Shown: piece after piece, positions 8,777-18,168 of the stretch
Layout of the letters: each line of letters begins with the position of its first letter
Position numbering within the stretch: position 1 is the first letter of the stretch
From: an uncultured Clostridia bacterium
GTDB taxonomy: Bacteria > Bacillota > Clostridia > Lachnospirales > CAG-274
Length of the DNA: 64,000 nt
NCBI GenBank assembly: GCA_947627855.1
Contig: CANQXR010000089.1
Coordinates: forward strand, 1-64,000
Direction: 5' to 3'
Position numbers and translations under genes: made by a program
The notes under the pieces: generated by a model
Told to the model about the DNA's origin: nothing
Database searches by the model: none
Seen by the model: the letters and a program-made list of their open reading frames with translations, nothing else

Positions 8777-9805
8777 ATGAAAAAGGTATTTACTCTCGGT
8801 CTTATTTATGCCGGAACCGTTATAGGGGCGGGCTTTGCTTCGGGGGCGGAGCTTTACAGATTTTTCGGGTTGTATGGCGGCGGAGGCTTTATAGGGCTTG
8901 GGGTCAGCTGCATTCTGTATGCTGTTCTGGGGTGGTTTGTGTTTCACGCCGCAGCAGGAGCGGACAGCGTTTTTGAAATTCTGGGGAGGGGCGTTGTTTC
9001 CAAAGGTGTTATGGCGGTGAATTTCTGCTTTATGTTTGTGCTTTTCTGCTCTATGACGGCGGCGGCAGGAGCTATGGGGGAAATGCTGTGGGGCATAGAC
9101 GACAAAATATGCAGCCTTGTTTTTTCTGTTGTTATATTTTTATGTGTTATGGGCGGCAAAAACGACTTTGCCAATGTGAATATCATACTTACTCCCGTTC
9201 TGATTTTATTCGGCATATATGTGGGAATGCATATATTGCCATACTGCGGCATAAAGGCGGATATGAGCCTTGAAAAGTGCATGGGAGCGGTAAAATCGGG
9301 GGTGGTTTATGTTTCTTACAATATATTATCTCTTCCCGCAGTAATTTTCCCCTTTAAATCTTATCTGAAATGTGATAGAATAGGCATAGGGGCAAGTATA
9401 AGCGGCAGTCTTATGATGCTCGCTTTAGGGCTTTCCATTCTCCCCTGTATTGCCGCATACGGCGAATCAGCAAAGGAAAGCGCTCTGCCTATGCTTACCC
9501 TCGCGGAAAAATTCGGCGGTGGGCTGTGCTTTGCTCTTTATGCAGCGGTTCTGTTTGCCGCAATATTCACTACGGCCGCCGGAAATCTTTTCGGACTTGG
9601 GGAGGAACTGCTTCGGGGAAGAAACAGAATATGCCTTTTTGCCCTGACTGCGCTGGGGTATATAGGCTCATTAATGGGCTTTTCAAGAATTATTTCTGAA
9701 ATTTATGCTCTTTTTGGTATTTTGGGTCTTTTCAATATCGTATTTTTAGTTTATAATTTTATTGGGACAGCTTTGAAAAAAAGACAGCTTTCCAAGAATT
9801 GTTAG
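8777..9805 (+). CDS. YkvI family membrane protein
   Basis: A 342-aa protein with about ten hydrophobic helices and the N-terminal signature GTVIGAGFASGAEL, typical of YkvI-type relatives of amino-acid permeases. The substrate is unknown. AGGAGG precedes ATG 8777. It starts a new transcription unit after the ABC terminator and is followed 16 bases later by the DUF5711 gene. Confidence 0.85.
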   Translation: MKKVFTLGLIYAGTVIGAGFASGAELYRFFGLYGGGGFIGLGVSCILYAVLGWFVFHAAAGADSVFEILGRGVVSKGVMAVNFCFMFVLFCSMTAAAGAMGEMLWGIDDKICSLVFSVVIFLCVMGGKNDFANVNIILTPVLILFGIYVGMHILPYCGIKADMSLEKCMGAVKSGVVYVSYNILSLPAVIFPFKSYLKCDRIGIGASISGSLMMLALGLSILPCIAAYGESAKESALPMLTLAEKFGGGLCFALYAAVLFAAIFTTAAGNLFGLGEELLRGRNRICLFALTALGYIGSLMGFSRIISEIYALFGILGLFNIVFLVYNFIGTALKKRQLSKNC

Positions 9806-9821
9806 GGAATATGGAGATAAA

Positions 9822-11456
9822 ATGGAAAAATCGGGTTTTAAATTTACAATAAACTTAAAGAAAATATTTATCGTCGCAGCGGCGTTCGTTGTTCTGATTT
9901 TATGCATACGGCTCTATCACTATTTTTTCAGCACCACAGGGGTTTCAAAAATAGGCGGTCTTATAAATACGGTGGGCTATGAGCAGGGCGACAGGGCTGA
10001 CTTTCACACCTCCGACAAGGGCTTGTTCTTTGCCACAAAGGACGGAGTTATATTCTTCAACAACGATGCCTCTTCTATATTATGGCAGGACTCATACACT
10101 ATGATGAATCCGGTTATGAGGGGCAGCGGTAATGCCGCAGGAGTTGCAGAGTCGGGAGGAAATACCCTCGCCGTATACAGCACGGAGGGCAACCTCTACA
10201 AAATACAGTCCGAGGGAAAAATAGTCACCTTCGCCGTAAACGACAAGGGCGGCTCAGCCCTCATTTCACAGACAGACAACGAATATACCATAACGGCGTA
10301 TACGGAAAGCGGCTTCACGGCATTTATGGCGAAAAATCCGATTTCGGACGGTATGCCCGTTGCCTGTGATATTTCCGACAACGGCAGACTGCTTGCAGTT
10401 TCTTACATATATACGGGCTATACCGAAATCGAATCAAGGGTAGTTTTCTACAATCTCGTCAAAAACACGGAGAATGACGCAGATATAGACGCCGACGAGG
10501 AAATGGTTGCTTCATTTATAAGGGATTCTCAGGTATTGGGCATACTGAACTTCATGAACAACAACACCTTTGTGGCTCTTTCCTCCTCTGAGCTTGTGTG
10601 CGTCAGACTCAGTTTTGACGGCGATGTGGTAAGCTGTACGGAGCTGTGGTCAGCCCCGCTGGAAAACAGCGTTGACGGCTTTGCACCCTTGGGGGATAAA
10701 TATGTGGCTGTTGTTCTTGGCGAAAAAAATCTGAATTCATATGAAAGCGAAGAGCCGAATACCCTTGTAATCTACGATATGAGGGGAAAGGCAGTTTCAA
10801 AAACGACTGTGGAAAAAGCAGCCGACGGACTTTATGACGGCGGAAATTCCTCCGTAATCGTAAAGATGGGCAGGACGTTCAGAGTGTATGACAAAAAAGG
10901 CTCGGCGGTTCTGTCGTATACGGTTTCACAGGACGTAAACAAGCTGCTTCTCTATGGCAAAAAAGCCCTCATCGTCACGCCCAAGGAGGCTTATATAATG
11001 AGCGTAAAAAGCAAGGGGCTCGGAACTCTTATCTCACGAATAAGAAAAGAGGACAGCGGCGGCATAGGCAACGAATCGGAGGATAACACCGATGCACCGG
11101 AGGACAACACCCAAGAGCCATCACAGGCTCCTCCGGCGGACGACAAAAAGCAGGAGGTCAGCACTGAGAACAAAGCCGATTCGGAAAACAGCGGCACGGA
11201 GGATAAAACCGATGCCGAAAACGCCAAGGCTGAGGACAAGGCTGATGTAAAGGACAAAAAAACTGAGGACAAGGCTGATGTAAAGGACAAAGCAGCTGAG
11301 GACAAAGCCGATGTAAAGGACAAAAAAACTGAGGACAAAGACGATAAGCAGGAAGAAAAAACCGAAAAACAAACCGAAAAGACGGAAAACGACCGACAGG
11401 GGAATGACAGTGTTCCCGAAAAGGAATCCGGAAATTCCGAAGCAAGGGAGGAATAA
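9822..11456 (+). CDS. DUF5711-like membrane-anchored beta-propeller protein
   Basis: 544 aa. One N-terminal transmembrane helix (about residues 16-35) is followed by a region of repeated beta-strand blades (residues ~55-400) resembling PQQ/WD-type propellers. The last ~130 residues are a highly charged tail rich in Glu, Asp and Lys, built partly from 11-residue repeats. The function is unknown. It lies directly before cvpA and yigZ in one operon. The family name is assigned from layout and sequence style. Confidence 0.72.
   Translation: MEKSGFKFTINLKKIFIVAAAFVVLILCIRLYHYFFSTTGVSKIGGLINTVGYEQGDRADFHTSDKGLFFATKDGVIFFNNDASSILWQDSYTMMNPVMRGSGNAAGVAESGGNTLAVYSTEGNLYKIQSEGKIVTFAVNDKGGSALISQTDNEYTITAYTESGFTAFMAKNPISDGMPVACDISDNGRLLAVSYIYTGYTEIESRVVFYNLVKNTENDADIDADEEMVASFIRDSQVLGILNFMNNNTFVALSSSELVCVRLSFDGDVVSCTELWSAPLENSVDGFAPLGDKYVAVVLGEKNLNSYESEEPNTLVIYDMRGKAVSKTTVEKAADGLYDGGNSSVIVKMGRTFRVYDKKGSAVLSYTVSQDVNKLLLYGKKALIVTPKEAYIMSVKSKGLGTLISRIRKEDSGGIGNESEDNTDAPEDNTQEPSQAPPADDKKQEVSTENKADSENSGTEDKTDAENAKAEDKADVKDKKTEDKADVKDKAAEDKADVKDKKTEDKDDKQEEKTEKQTEKTENDRQGNDSVPEKESGNSEAREE
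11232..11330 (+). repeat. Three 33-bp in-frame tandem repeats
   Basis: Units start at 11232, 11265 and 11298 and each encodes EDKADVKDKxxx-type residues in the tail of the DUF5711-like protein; a partial fourth unit follows. Such repeats readily change number by slippage. Confidence 0.9.
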
Positions 11457-11459
11457 AGA

Positions 11460-12155
11460 ATGAACACAATTACCGCAGCAGCTGACATTGTCACACTATT
11501 CATAGTTGTTATTTTCGTATGGGTCGGAGTTTCAAAGGGTTTTCTCAGGTCTTTTTTCAGACTTATTTCAGTATTTCTTTCAGTATTCCTGTCCAAGCTT
11601 CTTTTTCCGTATACGAAAACATTTCTTGAAACGGTTCTTGTAAAGGATATAATCAAGTCATTTGTTATGAATAAGCTGAATCTCACCCCCGGCACAAAGG
11701 AAATAACGGAATATTCCGTAAACGCCCTGAATCTGCCGGACTTCATAAAGGACGCCTTTCTCAACAGCAACTATCTTAAGCTTATCAGAAACGACGCCTC
11801 CGCCACACTTGCCGGAACAGTCAGCGAATTCGTGGCAAATTACTGCGTTACCATGATATCCTACGTTATTACGTTCATTATAGTGGGGCTTGCGATTTAT
11901 TTCATACTTGTTCTGCTGAACATTTTCTCAAAGCTGCCTGTTATCCACTTCTGCAATGCAGGACTTGGAGGGCTGATGGGCTTCTTTATGGCGTGCGTAG
12001 TTATTTGGATCGTGCTTACGGCGCTGAATATATTCCTTGTCAATCCGAATATGCAGTTTATTTTCGATTCTCTTGACAAATCCATCGTCGCCAGTGTATT
12101 TTACAGGTATAACCCGATCATACACCTTATTTCAACGGCAAACGGAGGTCTGTAA
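11460..12155 (+). CDS. CvpA family membrane protein
   Basis: A 231-aa integral membrane protein with hydrophobic segments near residues 7-45, 120-150 and 160-190. GVSKGFLRSFFRL near the N-terminus and the C-terminal GGLMGFFMACVVIWI pattern fit CvpA (colicin V production) proteins. It lies three bases after the previous gene, and its stop abuts the ATG of yigZ. Confidence 0.8.
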   Translation: MNTITAAADIVTLFIVVIFVWVGVSKGFLRSFFRLISVFLSVFLSKLLFPYTKTFLETVLVKDIIKSFVMNKLNLTPGTKEITEYSVNALNLPDFIKDAFLNSNYLKLIRNDASATLAGTVSEFVANYCVTMISYVITFIIVGLAIYFILVLLNIFSKLPVIHFCNAGLGGLMGFFMACVVIWIVLTALNIFLVNPNMQFIFDSLDKSIVASVFYRYNPIIHLISTANGGL

Positions 12156-12776
12156 ATGACAGAAAGCTATAAGACTGCTGCAAGGGAAGCCACTGCCGAA
12201 ATAACCGTCAAGAAATCCAGATTCATTGCAAACGTATTTCCCGTAAGCAATGAGCAGGAGGCTGTGGAGAAAACAGAGCAGATAAGAAAAAAATATTATG
12301 ACGCCCGACATTCCTGCTTTGCGTATATAACAGGCAGGGAAAACAGCCGCATAAAATATTCCGACGACGGCGAACCCCAGGGCACAGCAGGTATACCCAT
12401 ACTCGACATACTGAGAGGAGAAGGGCTGACGGACATTCTGGTTGTTGTGACAAGATATTTCGGAGGCACTCTTCTCGGAACAGGCGGGCTTGTGAGGGCA
12501 TACAGCGGCGCAGCAAGGGAGGGGCTTGCGGCGGCAGGCATAATTACAAAAAGGCTGTATGTGAAAATCGACATTACATCAGACTATACTCTTCACGGCA
12601 AAATACAATATCTTCTCCTCGGCGGAAACCACAGGATAACCGACACAAAATTCACAGACAAGGTGAAGATTTCAGCCCTCTGTCTGTACGGACTTAAAGA
12701 CAAGCTGACTGCGGATATTGTTGAAGCTTCGGGGGGAAAGGCTCTTATTGAAGAAGGGGAGCTTTGTTATATATAA
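12156..12776 (+). CDS. yigZ: YigZ/IMPACT family protein
   Basis: A 206-aa member of the UPF0029/IMPACT family. The N-terminal domain carries KKSRFIAN, YSDDGEPQGTAGIPIL and VVVTRYFGGTLLGTGGLVRAY; a smaller ferredoxin-like C-terminal domain follows. Its biochemical role in bacteria is uncertain. The ATG starts at the base after the cvpA stop codon. Confidence 0.93.
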   Translation: MTESYKTAAREATAEITVKKSRFIANVFPVSNEQEAVEKTEQIRKKYYDARHSCFAYITGRENSRIKYSDDGEPQGTAGIPILDILRGEGLTDILVVVTRYFGGTLLGTGGLVRAYSGAAREGLAAAGIITKRLYVKIDITSDYTLHGKIQYLLLGGNHRITDTKFTDKVKISALCLYGLKDKLTADIVEASGGKALIEEGELCYI

Positions 12777-12827
12777 AATATGACAATTTTGCATCAATAT
12801 TTTTTATAATTTTCGGATAAATGATAA

Positions 12828-12856
12828 TTGACACTATATCGAAAAAGTGCTATAAT
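12828..12856 (+). promoter_or_regulatory. Consensus promoter of the permease gene
   Basis: TTGACA (12828-12833), 17 bases, TATAAT (12851-12856). The ~95-nt leader that follows has a short hairpin, ATTGGT (12887-12892) with ACCGAT (12906-12911), before a T-rich stretch. That could be a weak attenuator. Confidence 0.82.
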
Positions 12857-12956
12857 GACCTCTATGATTTAGGGAAGGCAATGATTATTGGTCAGTGAGG
12901 ATCATACCGATTGTTGTCTTTTTGTTTTGTTAATTTTATATCATCGGAGGTTTATT

Positions 12957-14309
12957 ATGTTACCACAGGTTATTGCAGTTGCAATTTTTATAATTATGTT
13001 TGGTCTTGTCATAACCGAAAAAATCGAAAGACACATAGTGACACTTTTCTGCGGACTGCTCACCATTGTCGTTCTTTTCGGACTGTGTATGAGAAGCACC
13101 GATGCGATTATGCAGACCCTTAACGTCAGAACATTATTCACACCGGAATTCTGGTATAATGCAGGCTCTTCCGAGGACGGCTCAACCGGCATAAACTGGG
13201 CGACTATTCTGTTTATAGCAGGTATGATGATAATGGTTGAGGGCATGGCTCTGGTTGGCTTCTTCCGCTGGCTGTGTATGTCAATTGCACGACTTGTAAA
13301 GTATAAGACCATACCTGTTTTTATAACATTTATGCTTATGTCGGCGATCCTCTCCATGTTCATAGACTGCATAACGGTCATACTCTTTCTTGCGGCTGTT
13401 ACTGTGGAGCTTGGTCGGCTTCTGAAATTCAATCCTGTGCCGATGATACTTTCGGAAATTTTCTGCGCCAATCTTGGCGGCGCTGCCACAATGTGCGGCG
13501 ATCCTCCGAATATAATAATAGGTACGTCCCTTGGCTATACATTCGCAGACTTCGTTGTAAATACGGGAGTTATTGTTCTTGTGGCTCTTATACTTGTTGT
13601 GGTATATTTCTATTTCTTCTTCAGAAAGGAGCTTACAGCGAACAACAGCGATATAGACATAGCAAATATGCCTGACCCCAAAAAGGTAATCACAAATAAG
13701 AAGGGATTCATTATCCACACTCTTATTTTCTTCCTTGCGGTGGCTCTTCTTGTTACACACGCCATGACAGGGCTTACAGTTGCTTTCATAGGCGTATTTA
13801 TTGCACTGCTTACTCTCATAGCTGCGGGAAAGAAAGCCCCGACACTTATAGCAAAAGCCGACTATAAAACTCTTCTGTTCTTTATTGGTCTTTTCGTTGT
13901 TGTGGGCGGACTTGAACAGACAGGCATACTCGAAATAATATCCGCTTTCATAGGCAAAATAAGCGGAGGAAACCCAAGACTTATAGTCGCAATTATTATA
14001 TGGATATCCGCTGTGGCGAGCGCTTTCATAGACAATATTCCTTTTGCCGCCACAATGGTCCCTGTAATAAAGAGCCTTGCGGAAACCGAAAATGTCAGCC
14101 TTGCCGTTCTTGCGTGGGCGCTTTCCATGGGTACAGATATAGGCGGAAACGCAACCCCCATAGGCGCATCGGCAAACGTAGTCGGCACATCGGTCGCTGC
14201 AAAAAAAGGCTATCCCATAAGTTGGCGCAGATATTGTGTTTCCCTTGTTCCGCCGACTATAATGGTTCTTGTGGCAGCAACTCTTATGATATGGTTCAGA
14301 TATTTATAA
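12957..14309 (+). CDS. ArsB/NhaD-type (SLC13-like) ion permease
   Basis: A 450-aa permease with about 12 hydrophobic helices in two similar halves. CANLGGAATMCGDPPNIIIGTSLGY in the first half and IDNIPFAATMVPVIKSL plus GGNATPIGASANVVG in the second are signatures of the ArsB/NhaD ion-transporter superfamily. The substrate (Na+/H+, anion or dicarboxylate) cannot be read from sequence. CGGAGG precedes ATG 12957; an upstream in-frame start at 12888 lacks a ribosome-binding site. Confidence 0.85.
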   Translation: MLPQVIAVAIFIIMFGLVITEKIERHIVTLFCGLLTIVVLFGLCMRSTDAIMQTLNVRTLFTPEFWYNAGSSEDGSTGINWATILFIAGMMIMVEGMALVGFFRWLCMSIARLVKYKTIPVFITFMLMSAILSMFIDCITVILFLAAVTVELGRLLKFNPVPMILSEIFCANLGGAATMCGDPPNIIIGTSLGYTFADFVVNTGVIVLVALILVVVYFYFFFRKELTANNSDIDIANMPDPKKVITNKKGFIIHTLIFFLAVALLVTHAMTGLTVAFIGVFIALLTLIAAGKKAPTLIAKADYKTLLFFIGLFVVVGGLEQTGILEIISAFIGKISGGNPRLIVAIIIWISAVASAFIDNIPFAATMVPVIKSLAETENVSLAVLAWALSMGTDIGGNATPIGASANVVGTSVAAKKGYPISWRRYCVSLVPPTIMVLVAATLMIWFRYL

Positions 14310-14335
14310 TATATTAATGATAGGGAGGGTTATTT

Positions 14336-14935
14336 ATGGAAAAAAAACAGCTCATTATTTCTGTTGGTCGGGAATACGGCAGCGGAGGACACTATATAGC
14401 AAACAAGCTCGCTGAAATCTTCTCACTGCCCGTATATGACAGCAACCTTATGTCAGACCTCGCCAGCGAAAACAATCTTTATCTCCACAAGCTGTCAAAA
14501 TATGACGAGGTTCCCAAAAAACACCTTTTGTCAAGAACAGTCTGTGGATACAGCAATTCTCCCGAAGAGAATGTGGCAAATTTACAGTTCAATTTCCTGA
14601 GAAAAAAAGCCTCCGAGGGCAAATCCTTTGTGGTAGTCGGACGCTGTTCGGAAGATGTTCTCAGTGAATTCAAGGGACTTATAACAATTTTTGTTCTTGC
14701 GGATATGAAGGACAAAATAAATGTAGTCAGAAAAAACGAAAATGTCTCGGCATCTGTCGCTGAAGTCCTTATAAAACAAATGGACAAAAACCGCAAAACC
14801 TATCACAATTATTATTGCAAGGGTAAGTGGGGAGATTCGAGAAATTACGATCTCAGCATAAACAGCAGCAAGCTCGGTCTTGATGCAACGGCAGAATTCA
14901 TTGCCGATTACATAAGAAAAAGAACAGATAATTGA
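14336..14935 (+). CDS. Cytidylate kinase-like family protein
   Basis: A 199-aa P-loop-kinase-fold protein. The N-terminal IISVGREYGSGGHYIANKLAE is the usual start of the cytidylate-kinase-like family (GREYGSGG in place of a strict Walker A). SFVVVGRCSEDVL and the C-terminal YDLSINSSKLGLDA are also typical. The function is unproven. It sits 26 bases after the permease gene and ends at a terminator, so the two probably share an mRNA. Confidence 0.85.
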   Translation: MEKKQLIISVGREYGSGGHYIANKLAEIFSLPVYDSNLMSDLASENNLYLHKLSKYDEVPKKHLLSRTVCGYSNSPEENVANLQFNFLRKKASEGKSFVVVGRCSEDVLSEFKGLITIFVLADMKDKINVVRKNENVSASVAEVLIKQMDKNRKTYHNYYCKGKWGDSRNYDLSINSSKLGLDATAEFIADYIRKRTDN

Positions 14936-14942
14936 TTTTTTG

Positions 14943-14972
14943 GGCAGGATCCTTAAAGGGTTCTGCCTTTTT
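14943..14972 (+). terminator. Intrinsic terminator
   Basis: GGCAGGATCC (14943-14952) pairs along its length with GGGTTCTGCC (14958-14967) around TTAAA; a T-run follows. Confidence 0.92.
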
Positions 14973-15049
14973 AAATGGGTTTATAGGTATTGTTATACAA
15001 AGGATAATATTACGGGCGGCGTTATTGTTGTAAATATTTATGTAATGTC

Positions 15050-15078
15050 TTGACTTTTATACATATTTTGTATAAAAT
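15050..15078 (+). promoter_or_regulatory. Probable pyk promoter
   Basis: TTGACT (15050-15055) with TAAAAT (15073-15078) at 17 bases, in an AT-rich leader upstream of pyk. A TATAAA two bases earlier is an alternative -10. Confidence 0.6.
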
Positions 15079-15158
15079 ATATACAGGGATAATATGTAAG
15101 ACCAATAGGGAATTTATATAATTTCCAAAATGTCATTTATAAGAAAGGATGCGAAAAT

Positions 15159-16592
15159 ATGAGAAAAACCAAAATTATTGCTACAATAGGCCCCGCAAGC
15201 AGCTCAAAGGAAAAGCTCAGGGAATTAATGGAAATAGGCATAAACGCCTGCCGTCTTAATTTCTCTCACGGCACCCACGAGTCACATCTTCCCGTTATCA
15301 ACAATATAAAGGCTGTCAGAAAAGAGCTTGATATTCCCATGCCTATCATACTCGATACCAAAGGTCCCGAAATCAGGACAGGAGATCTGAAGGAAGAGAA
15401 TACACAGCTTAAAAAAGGTCAGACATTTATTTTCACAACTGACGACATAGTAGGGGACAATGAAAGAGTTTCCGTTACATATGAGGATTTCCCAAAGGAT
15501 CTTAAAATAGGCGCAAGAGTTCTTGTAGACGATGGTCTTATTGAAATGGTCGTAACAGGCATCAAGGACAATGAGGTCATATGCGTTGTTAAAAACGATG
15601 CTCTCTTAGGCTCTCACAAGGGCATAAATCTTCCCGATGTAAAGGTAAATCTGCCCTCCCTTACAGATAAGGATATAGCCGACATAAAGTTTGCCGTAGA
15701 GCAGGACTTCGACTTTATCGCTGCATCTTTCATACGTTCCGCAAAGGACGTGCTTGCAATCAGAAAGGTCCTTAAACAGTGCGGCGGACAGAACATAAGA
15801 ATTATATCTAAAATCGAATCCCGTGAGGGCGTAAACAACCTCAACGAAATACTGAGCGTTACAGACGGCATAATGGTTGCAAGAGGCGACCTCGGCGTTG
15901 AAATTCCCTTTGAGGAGGTTCCCGTAATTCAGAAGCAGATGATACGCAGATGTATAAATAAGGGTATACACGTTGTTACGGCAACACAGATGTTGGAGTC
16001 AATGGTTCACAATCCACGTCCCACAAGAGCAGAGGCTTCGGACGTTGCCAATGCTATTTATGACGGAACAGACGCTATTATGCTTTCCGGCGAAACGGCA
16101 AAGGGCGACTATCCCATTCAGGCTGTAAAGGCTATGGTCGACATTGCCGAAAGTGTTGAAAGCTCTATTGACTATGTTTCTCAGTTCAAGAGCCAAGGCT
16201 CAGCTCAGCTTACCGACATTACAAATGCAGTATGCCACGCAGTAGTAACATCATCGTCAGACCTTAATTCAAAGGGAATAATTGCGGTTTCAAATTCGGG
16301 CTTTACAATTATGAAGCTTGCCAAATTCCGTCCCGCCGTTCCCATATATGCCTATACGTCAAATGAAAAGGCTTACCGTCAGCTTAACCTGCTTTGGGGC
16401 ACAGTTTCGGGACTGCTTCCTGTTGTGCAGACAAACTTCACCGACCTGTTCAATCTTGCGGTTGAGGAATCAAAGAAATTCAAATATGTCAAGGACGGCG
16501 ACATAGTTATGATAGTAGGCGGAACACCCATAGGCAAAACGGGTAATACAAACACAATGAAGGCTCATGTCGTAGGAGAACCCTTCTTATAA
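15159..16592 (+). CDS. pyk: Pyruvate kinase
   Basis: 477 aa. It makes ATP and pyruvate from phosphoenolpyruvate in glycolysis. Motifs run in order: TKIIATIGPASSS, NACRLNFSHGTHE, ILDTKGPEIRTG, the catalytic IISKIESREGVNN, MVARGDLGVEIP, and ATQMLESM followed by PTRAEASDVANAIYDGTDAIMLSGETAKG. Its length matches pyruvate kinases without the extra C-terminal PEP-utilising domain of Bacillus. It is monocistronic, with its own promoter and a strong terminator. Confidence 0.97.
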   Translation: MRKTKIIATIGPASSSKEKLRELMEIGINACRLNFSHGTHESHLPVINNIKAVRKELDIPMPIILDTKGPEIRTGDLKEENTQLKKGQTFIFTTDDIVGDNERVSVTYEDFPKDLKIGARVLVDDGLIEMVVTGIKDNEVICVVKNDALLGSHKGINLPDVKVNLPSLTDKDIADIKFAVEQDFDFIAASFIRSAKDVLAIRKVLKQCGGQNIRIISKIESREGVNNLNEILSVTDGIMVARGDLGVEIPFEEVPVIQKQMIRRCINKGIHVVTATQMLESMVHNPRPTRAEASDVANAIYDGTDAIMLSGETAKGDYPIQAVKAMVDIAESVESSIDYVSQFKSQGSAQLTDITNAVCHAVVTSSSDLNSKGIIAVSNSGFTIMKLAKFRPAVPIYAYTSNEKAYRQLNLLWGTVSGLLPVVQTNFTDLFNLAVEESKKFKYVKDGDIVMIVGGTPIGKTGNTNTMKAHVVGEPFL

Positions 16593-16624
16593 TAACATTC
16601 CTTGCAGAACAGACAATATTATAT

Positions 16625-16664
16625 GCCGGCCGGAGCTTACGACAAAGCTTCGGTCGGCTTTTTT
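16625..16664 (+). terminator. Strong intrinsic terminator after pyk
   Basis: Fourteen consecutive pairs (including two G-U) join 16625-16638 to 16645-16658 across a 6-nt loop; six T follow. Confidence 0.95.
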
Positions 16665-16732
16665 AGCTTGAATTTAGGCAAATTTTTATATAATTTGATA
16701 AAAAAACTATTTCCTTTTATATATATTTATGC

Positions 16733-16738
16733 TATAAT
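16733..16738 (+). promoter_or_regulatory. Likely -10 box upstream of the ydiB-like gene
   Basis: TATAAT at 16733-16738 in a very AT-rich stretch 41 bases before the start codon. I see no convincing -35 box, so an activator may be needed. Confidence 0.5.
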
Positions 16739-16778
16739 ATATGTGTTTTTTAAATAAATATACAGTGAGGTAATAAAA

Positions 16779-17648
16779 ATGGCACAAAAAGTTACAGGGC
16801 ATACAGAGCTTTTAGGGCTTATGGCTATGCCGTCCCGTCACTCCAATTCACCCCTTATGCATAATACGGCATTTGAAAAACTGGGGCTTGACTGCGTATA
16901 TGTCTGCTTTGATGTGGGGCTTAACGAAATCGAGGACGCAGTAAAGGCTATAAGAACCTTAAATCTGAAAGGCTGCAATGTTTCAATGCCCAATAAATCC
17001 GCCGTATGCAGATATCTGGACAGGCTTTCTCCCGCCTGCGAGCTGATAGGAGCCTGCAACACCATAGTCAACAAAAACGGTCAGCTGGAGGGTCACAACA
17101 CTGACGGAATAGGCTATATGGCTATGCTTAAGGACAACGGAGCAGATATACGGGGCAAAAAAATGGTTCTTGCCGGCGCAGGCGGAGCAGGTACAGCAAT
17201 AGCTATACAGGCGGCTTTGGACGGAGTAGGGGAGTTGTCTATTTTCAACATACACGATGAATTCTGGGAAAACGCCCACAGAACCGCAAAGAAAATAAAT
17301 GAAAAAACAGGCTGTAAGGCGTATGTACACCCATTGGAGGACAAGGCGCTTTTAAAACACGAGATAGAGTCAAGCTATATATTCACGAATGCCACAGGCG
17401 TAGGAATGAAGCCGCTGGAGGGTATGACGGTTGTTCCTTCCTCCGACTTTTTCAGAAAGGACCTTATCGTGGTTGACATAATTTATTCTCCGCCAAAAAC
17501 ACGCCTTCTGGAGCTTGCGGAAGAGGCAGGCTGCCGAATACATATAAACGGAACGGGAATGATGCTTTTCCAAGGGGCAGCCGCATTTAAGCTATGGACA
17601 GGAAGGGATATGCCTGTTGACGACATAAAGGAAGTTCTGGGACTTTGA
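16779..17648 (+). CDS. ydiB: Quinate/shikimate dehydrogenase (YdiB/AroE family)
   Basis: A 289-aa NAD(P)-dependent dehydrogenase. GLMAMPSRHSNSPLMHN near residue 13 is the substrate-binding N-terminus. VSMPNKSAV carries the catalytic Lys, GHNTDGIGY the Asp, and GAGGAGTAIA near 130 the nucleotide loop. VSMPNK, GVGMKPLE and FQGAAAFKLWTG are closer to YdiB than to strict AroE. It lies directly before a TRAP transporter, so it may act on an imported quinate- or shikimate-like acid rather than in biosynthesis; that is inference. Confidence 0.87.
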   Translation: MAQKVTGHTELLGLMAMPSRHSNSPLMHNTAFEKLGLDCVYVCFDVGLNEIEDAVKAIRTLNLKGCNVSMPNKSAVCRYLDRLSPACELIGACNTIVNKNGQLEGHNTDGIGYMAMLKDNGADIRGKKMVLAGAGGAGTAIAIQAALDGVGELSIFNIHDEFWENAHRTAKKINEKTGCKAYVHPLEDKALLKHEIESSYIFTNATGVGMKPLEGMTVVPSSDFFRKDLIVVDIIYSPPKTRLLELAEEAGCRIHINGTGMMLFQGAAAFKLWTGRDMPVDDIKEVLGL

Positions 17649-17670
17649 ATTCAGAGAGGAGGTTTTTGTT

Positions 17671-18168
17671 TTGAAAATAATAAAATGGCTTAACGAGCAT
17701 ATGGAGGAGGCTATACTCTGCGTATTGCTCATTCTTATGACTGTCATAATGGGAATACAGGTGGCTTCACGCTATATTTTCAGCTATTCTCTTTCATGGT
17801 CGGAGGAAATAACGAGATATCTTTTTATATGGTCGGCATTTCTCAGCATTGCCTACTGTACAAAGAAAAGGATAAATATAAGGGTCGAGCAGTTTGTATC
17901 AATGATACCTGAGAAGGTCTATTCATATATAAAGGTTGTGGATGATATTATAAGACTTCTTGTTTTCATATATCTTCTTCCCTTTGCATACAGATATCTC
18001 ACATCGGCGGTGTACAGCGGTCAATTAAGCCCCGCCTGCGGCATACCTATGTATTTTATACAGGTTGCGCCCCTTATAGGCTTTATACTTGTAATTTTCA
18101 GAATCGCCCAACAGCTTTTTTTGGAAATAAAAGAATTTGGGCACAGAAAACCGGAGGAGGATAACTGA
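17671..18168 (+). CDS. dctQ: TRAP transporter small membrane subunit DctQ
   Basis: 165 aa with four hydrophobic helices. The SRYIFSYSLSWSEEITRYLFIWSAFLS block is the family signature, with YCTKKRINI after helix 2. The start is TTG 17671, placed by GAGGAGG eight bases upstream. The stop overlaps the dctM ATG. Confidence 0.9.
   Translation: MKIIKWLNEHMEEAILCVLLILMTVIMGIQVASRYIFSYSLSWSEEITRYLFIWSAFLSIAYCTKKRINIRVEQFVSMIPEKVYSYIKVVDDIIRLLVFIYLLPFAYRYLTSAVYSGQLSPACGIPMYFIQVAPLIGFILVIFRIAQQLFLEIKEFGHRKPEEDN

Noticed and set aside
10991-11770. A long leftward reading frame opposite the DUF5711 tail
   Set aside because: Its Ser/Leu repeats are the mirror of the Glu/Asp/Lys repeat tail on the other strand; no start signal supports it.
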